From the NCBI GenBank assembly GCA_006844635.1, contig SPJO01000136.1, positions 1-6,732 of the forward strand: a stretch of 6,732 nucleotides of DNA, read 5' to 3'. This document shows positions 5,331-6,732 of the stretch, one piece after another; the first letter of the stretch is position 1; each line of letters begins with the position of its first letter. Made by a program: the position numbers and the translations under genes. Source of the stretch: Methylophilaceae bacterium. Its GTDB lineage: Bacteria; Pseudomonadota; Gammaproteobacteria; Burkholderiales; Methylophilaceae. The notes under the pieces are model-generated. The model was not told the DNA's origin. It worked only from the letters and a program-made list of their open reading frames with translations, and searched no databases.

Positions 5331-6732
5331 AGAAGCGTTCCGCTCTAATCGCCTGGAGTTTGTCTAAGCCATGCATCAATAATGAGTATGCGGCTGGGAT
5401 CACAACCAATGTGAGCAAGGTGGATGAAACCATGCCGCCAATAATCGCGATGGATAAGGGTTTGTTGGTTTCATTGCCAGCCCCGAGCCCCATCGCAGCG
5501 GGTGTGAGTGCTAGGATGACGGTGAGTGATGTCATGAGCACGGGACGCAACCTGACTGGGCAAGCTTCGCTTAATGCTTCGGTAATACTAGCGCCTTGGC
5601 TGCGGAGCTGGTTGGTTAAATCAATTAATAGAATGGAATTTTTTGCCACCAAACCAATCAGCAGCACCAAGCCAATCATGGAGTAAATGTTTAATGTTTG
5701 TCCCGTAATCCATAATGCCACTAGGCCACCAATAATGGCTAATGGCTGGGCCAGCATAATCACAAACGGCTGAGTAAATGAGTTGAATTGACTAGCCAGC
5801 ACCATATAAAGCAGGATGGAAGCGAGTGCAAAAACAAATGCCATATTACTGATTGTTTTTTGCATTTCTTCAGCTTGGCCTGAGAAGCGCAAGGTGTATT
5901 CTGGCGGGATCATTTTAGCGGCAGTTGCTTCGACCAGCGCTGATGCCTCACTTAAAGCCACCGTCGGGTTGGAATAGAAGTTGACCGCATACTGCAAATC
6001 GTAACGGCCGATGACTGCAGGCCCTAGCGACGACTTAAATGAAGCTACGGCATCTAGGCGAATCAATTCACCTTGGTTATTACGTAAGTAAATTTTACTT
6101 AAGTCTTTCACCTGTTTAATGGTGCTTTCTGCTGCTTTAATACGAACATCGTAGCGTTCACCATCGCTAATGGCATCATTGTAAGAAGCAACATTTACGC
6201 CAGCAGAATACACGCTAATGGCTGTCGCAATGTCATTTGCATTTAAGCCGAGGGTTGCCGCGAGTGTTCGGTCAACATCAATCTCGAGTTGTGGTAAGTT
6301 TAATTGCACATCGGTATCGACTTTTCCAACCTCAGGGAATGTATTGAGTTTATCTTTGAATGCTTGTGAAAGCTTGCCGATTTCCTCTAAATTGTTCCCG
6401 GATAATAAGAATTGTAATTTCTCGGAACGTTGGCCACGTGCAATAGAAGGCGGTGATGCATTGGCTTTAATGCCTGGAATGCGGTCAATATCTTGCTGAA
6501 CAATTTTAATAAAGTCTTGTTGACTAATATCGCGTTCATTTCTCGGTTTTAAGCGCACGTTCACGCTGGCTTGGTTTGTCTGGCCACGAGAGCCAGTGCC
6601 AATAGAAGCGTAGTAGCTGGCAACGACATCAGGATGTTTTTTTAAAATAGCCTCAATTTTTAACAGCTTGCCATCGGTATAGTCTAGGCTGGCACCCAAT
6701 GGTGTTTTAGCCCGAATCCTAAAGTAACTTTC
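5317..6732 (-). CDS. RND multidrug efflux permease (HAE-1/AcrB-like), C-terminal part, cut by window edge
   Basis: 471 residues are visible and the frame stays open to the right edge, so roughly the first half of a protein of about 1,000-1,050 residues is missing. RND permeases form inner-membrane trimers that use the proton gradient to pump drugs or metabolites out through a periplasmic adaptor and an outer-membrane channel. The visible part begins in the second periplasmic half with RIRAKTPLGASLDYTDG and continues through porter and docking subdomains to about residue 285. Then come the last five or so helices. GLVAKNSILLIDL carries the lysine equivalent to AcrB K940, VRLRPVLMTSL carries the TM11 Arg/Thr region, and GGMVSSTLLTLVVIPAAYSLL is the final helix. 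These residues suggest a working proton relay. The TTG at 6697-6699 is an internal Leu, not a start, since homologous sequence continues upstream. Adaptor and outer-membrane genes, if present, would lie to the right. The drug range is not predictable. Confidence 0.93.
   Translation of the reverse strand, partial: ESYFRIRAKTPLGASLDYTDGKLLKIEAILKKHPDVVASYYASIGTGSRGQTNQASVNVRLKPRNERDISQQDFIKIVQQDIDRIPGIKANASPPSIARGQRSEKLQFLLSGNNLEEIGKLSQAFKDKLNTFPEVGKVDTDVQLNLPQLEIDVDRTLAATLGLNANDIATAISVYSAGVNVASYNDAISDGERYDVRIKAAESTIKQVKDLSKIYLRNNQGELIRLDAVASFKSSLGPAVIGRYDLQYAVNFYSNPTVALSEASALVEATAAKMIPPEYTLRFSGQAEEMQKTISNMAFVFALASILLYMVLASQFNSFTQPFVIMLAQPLAIIGGLVALWITGQTLNIYSMIGLVLLIGLVAKNSILLIDLTNQLRSQGASITEALSEACPVRLRPVLMTSLTVILALTPAAMGLGAGNETNKPLSIAIIGGMVSSTLLTLVVIPAAYSLLMHGLDKLQAIRAERFSKQA

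Noticed and set aside
6697..6699. TTG as the start of a short RND-like protein
   Set aside because: The frame continues upstream to the window edge with RND-like sequence (RIRAKTPLG), so this is an internal Leu of a truncated gene.

Overview
The window reads as chromosomal DNA of a Gram-negative proteobacterium. Base composition looks balanced to slightly AT-rich, gene packing is tight, there is a bacterial-type cytosolic 5'-nucleotidase I, and an RND efflux permease implies an outer membrane. A beta- or gammaproteobacterium is likely. A Methylophilaceae-like betaproteobacterium would fit, but this is a weak impression and nothing here proves it. No mobile element, tRNA, rRNA or CRISPR array was seen.

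Layout, left to right. Bases 1-92 hold the tail of an upstream transcription unit, ending in a good intrinsic terminator (52-92). Bases 141-4189 carry four tightly packed + strand genes: an RsmB/NOP2/Sun-family RNA m5C methyltransferase, a cytosolic 5'-nucleotidase I homologue (1-nt gap), a SLC1/DAACS dicarboxylate or acidic amino acid symporter (31-nt gap) and a GNAT acetyltransferase (start codon directly after the previous stop). The spacing suggests one operon, although the four functions do not form an obvious pathway.

Bases 4190-4400 are the most interesting part. This 211-base gap before a ten-helix EamA/DMT transporter contains a probable promoter and a short reading frame with four cysteine codons in five (Cys-Cys-Gly-Cys-Cys) just before its stop. 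The cysteine codons lie exactly on one arm of two mutually exclusive hairpins. Further downstream, a hairpin can hide the transporter's Shine-Dalgarno sequence, and its anti-Shine-Dalgarno arm has an alternative partner next to the switch helices. Together this looks like a ribosome-stalling, cysteine-sensing attenuator that controls a transporter. Some EamA-family members (E. coli EamA/YdeD) export cysteine and O-acetylserine, so a cysteine-overflow valve is a coherent hypothesis; it is an inference.

The transporter gene (4401-5315) converges with the 3' part of an RND efflux permease gene on the - strand, which runs off the right edge. The two stop codons are separated by one base and lie within a small hairpin.
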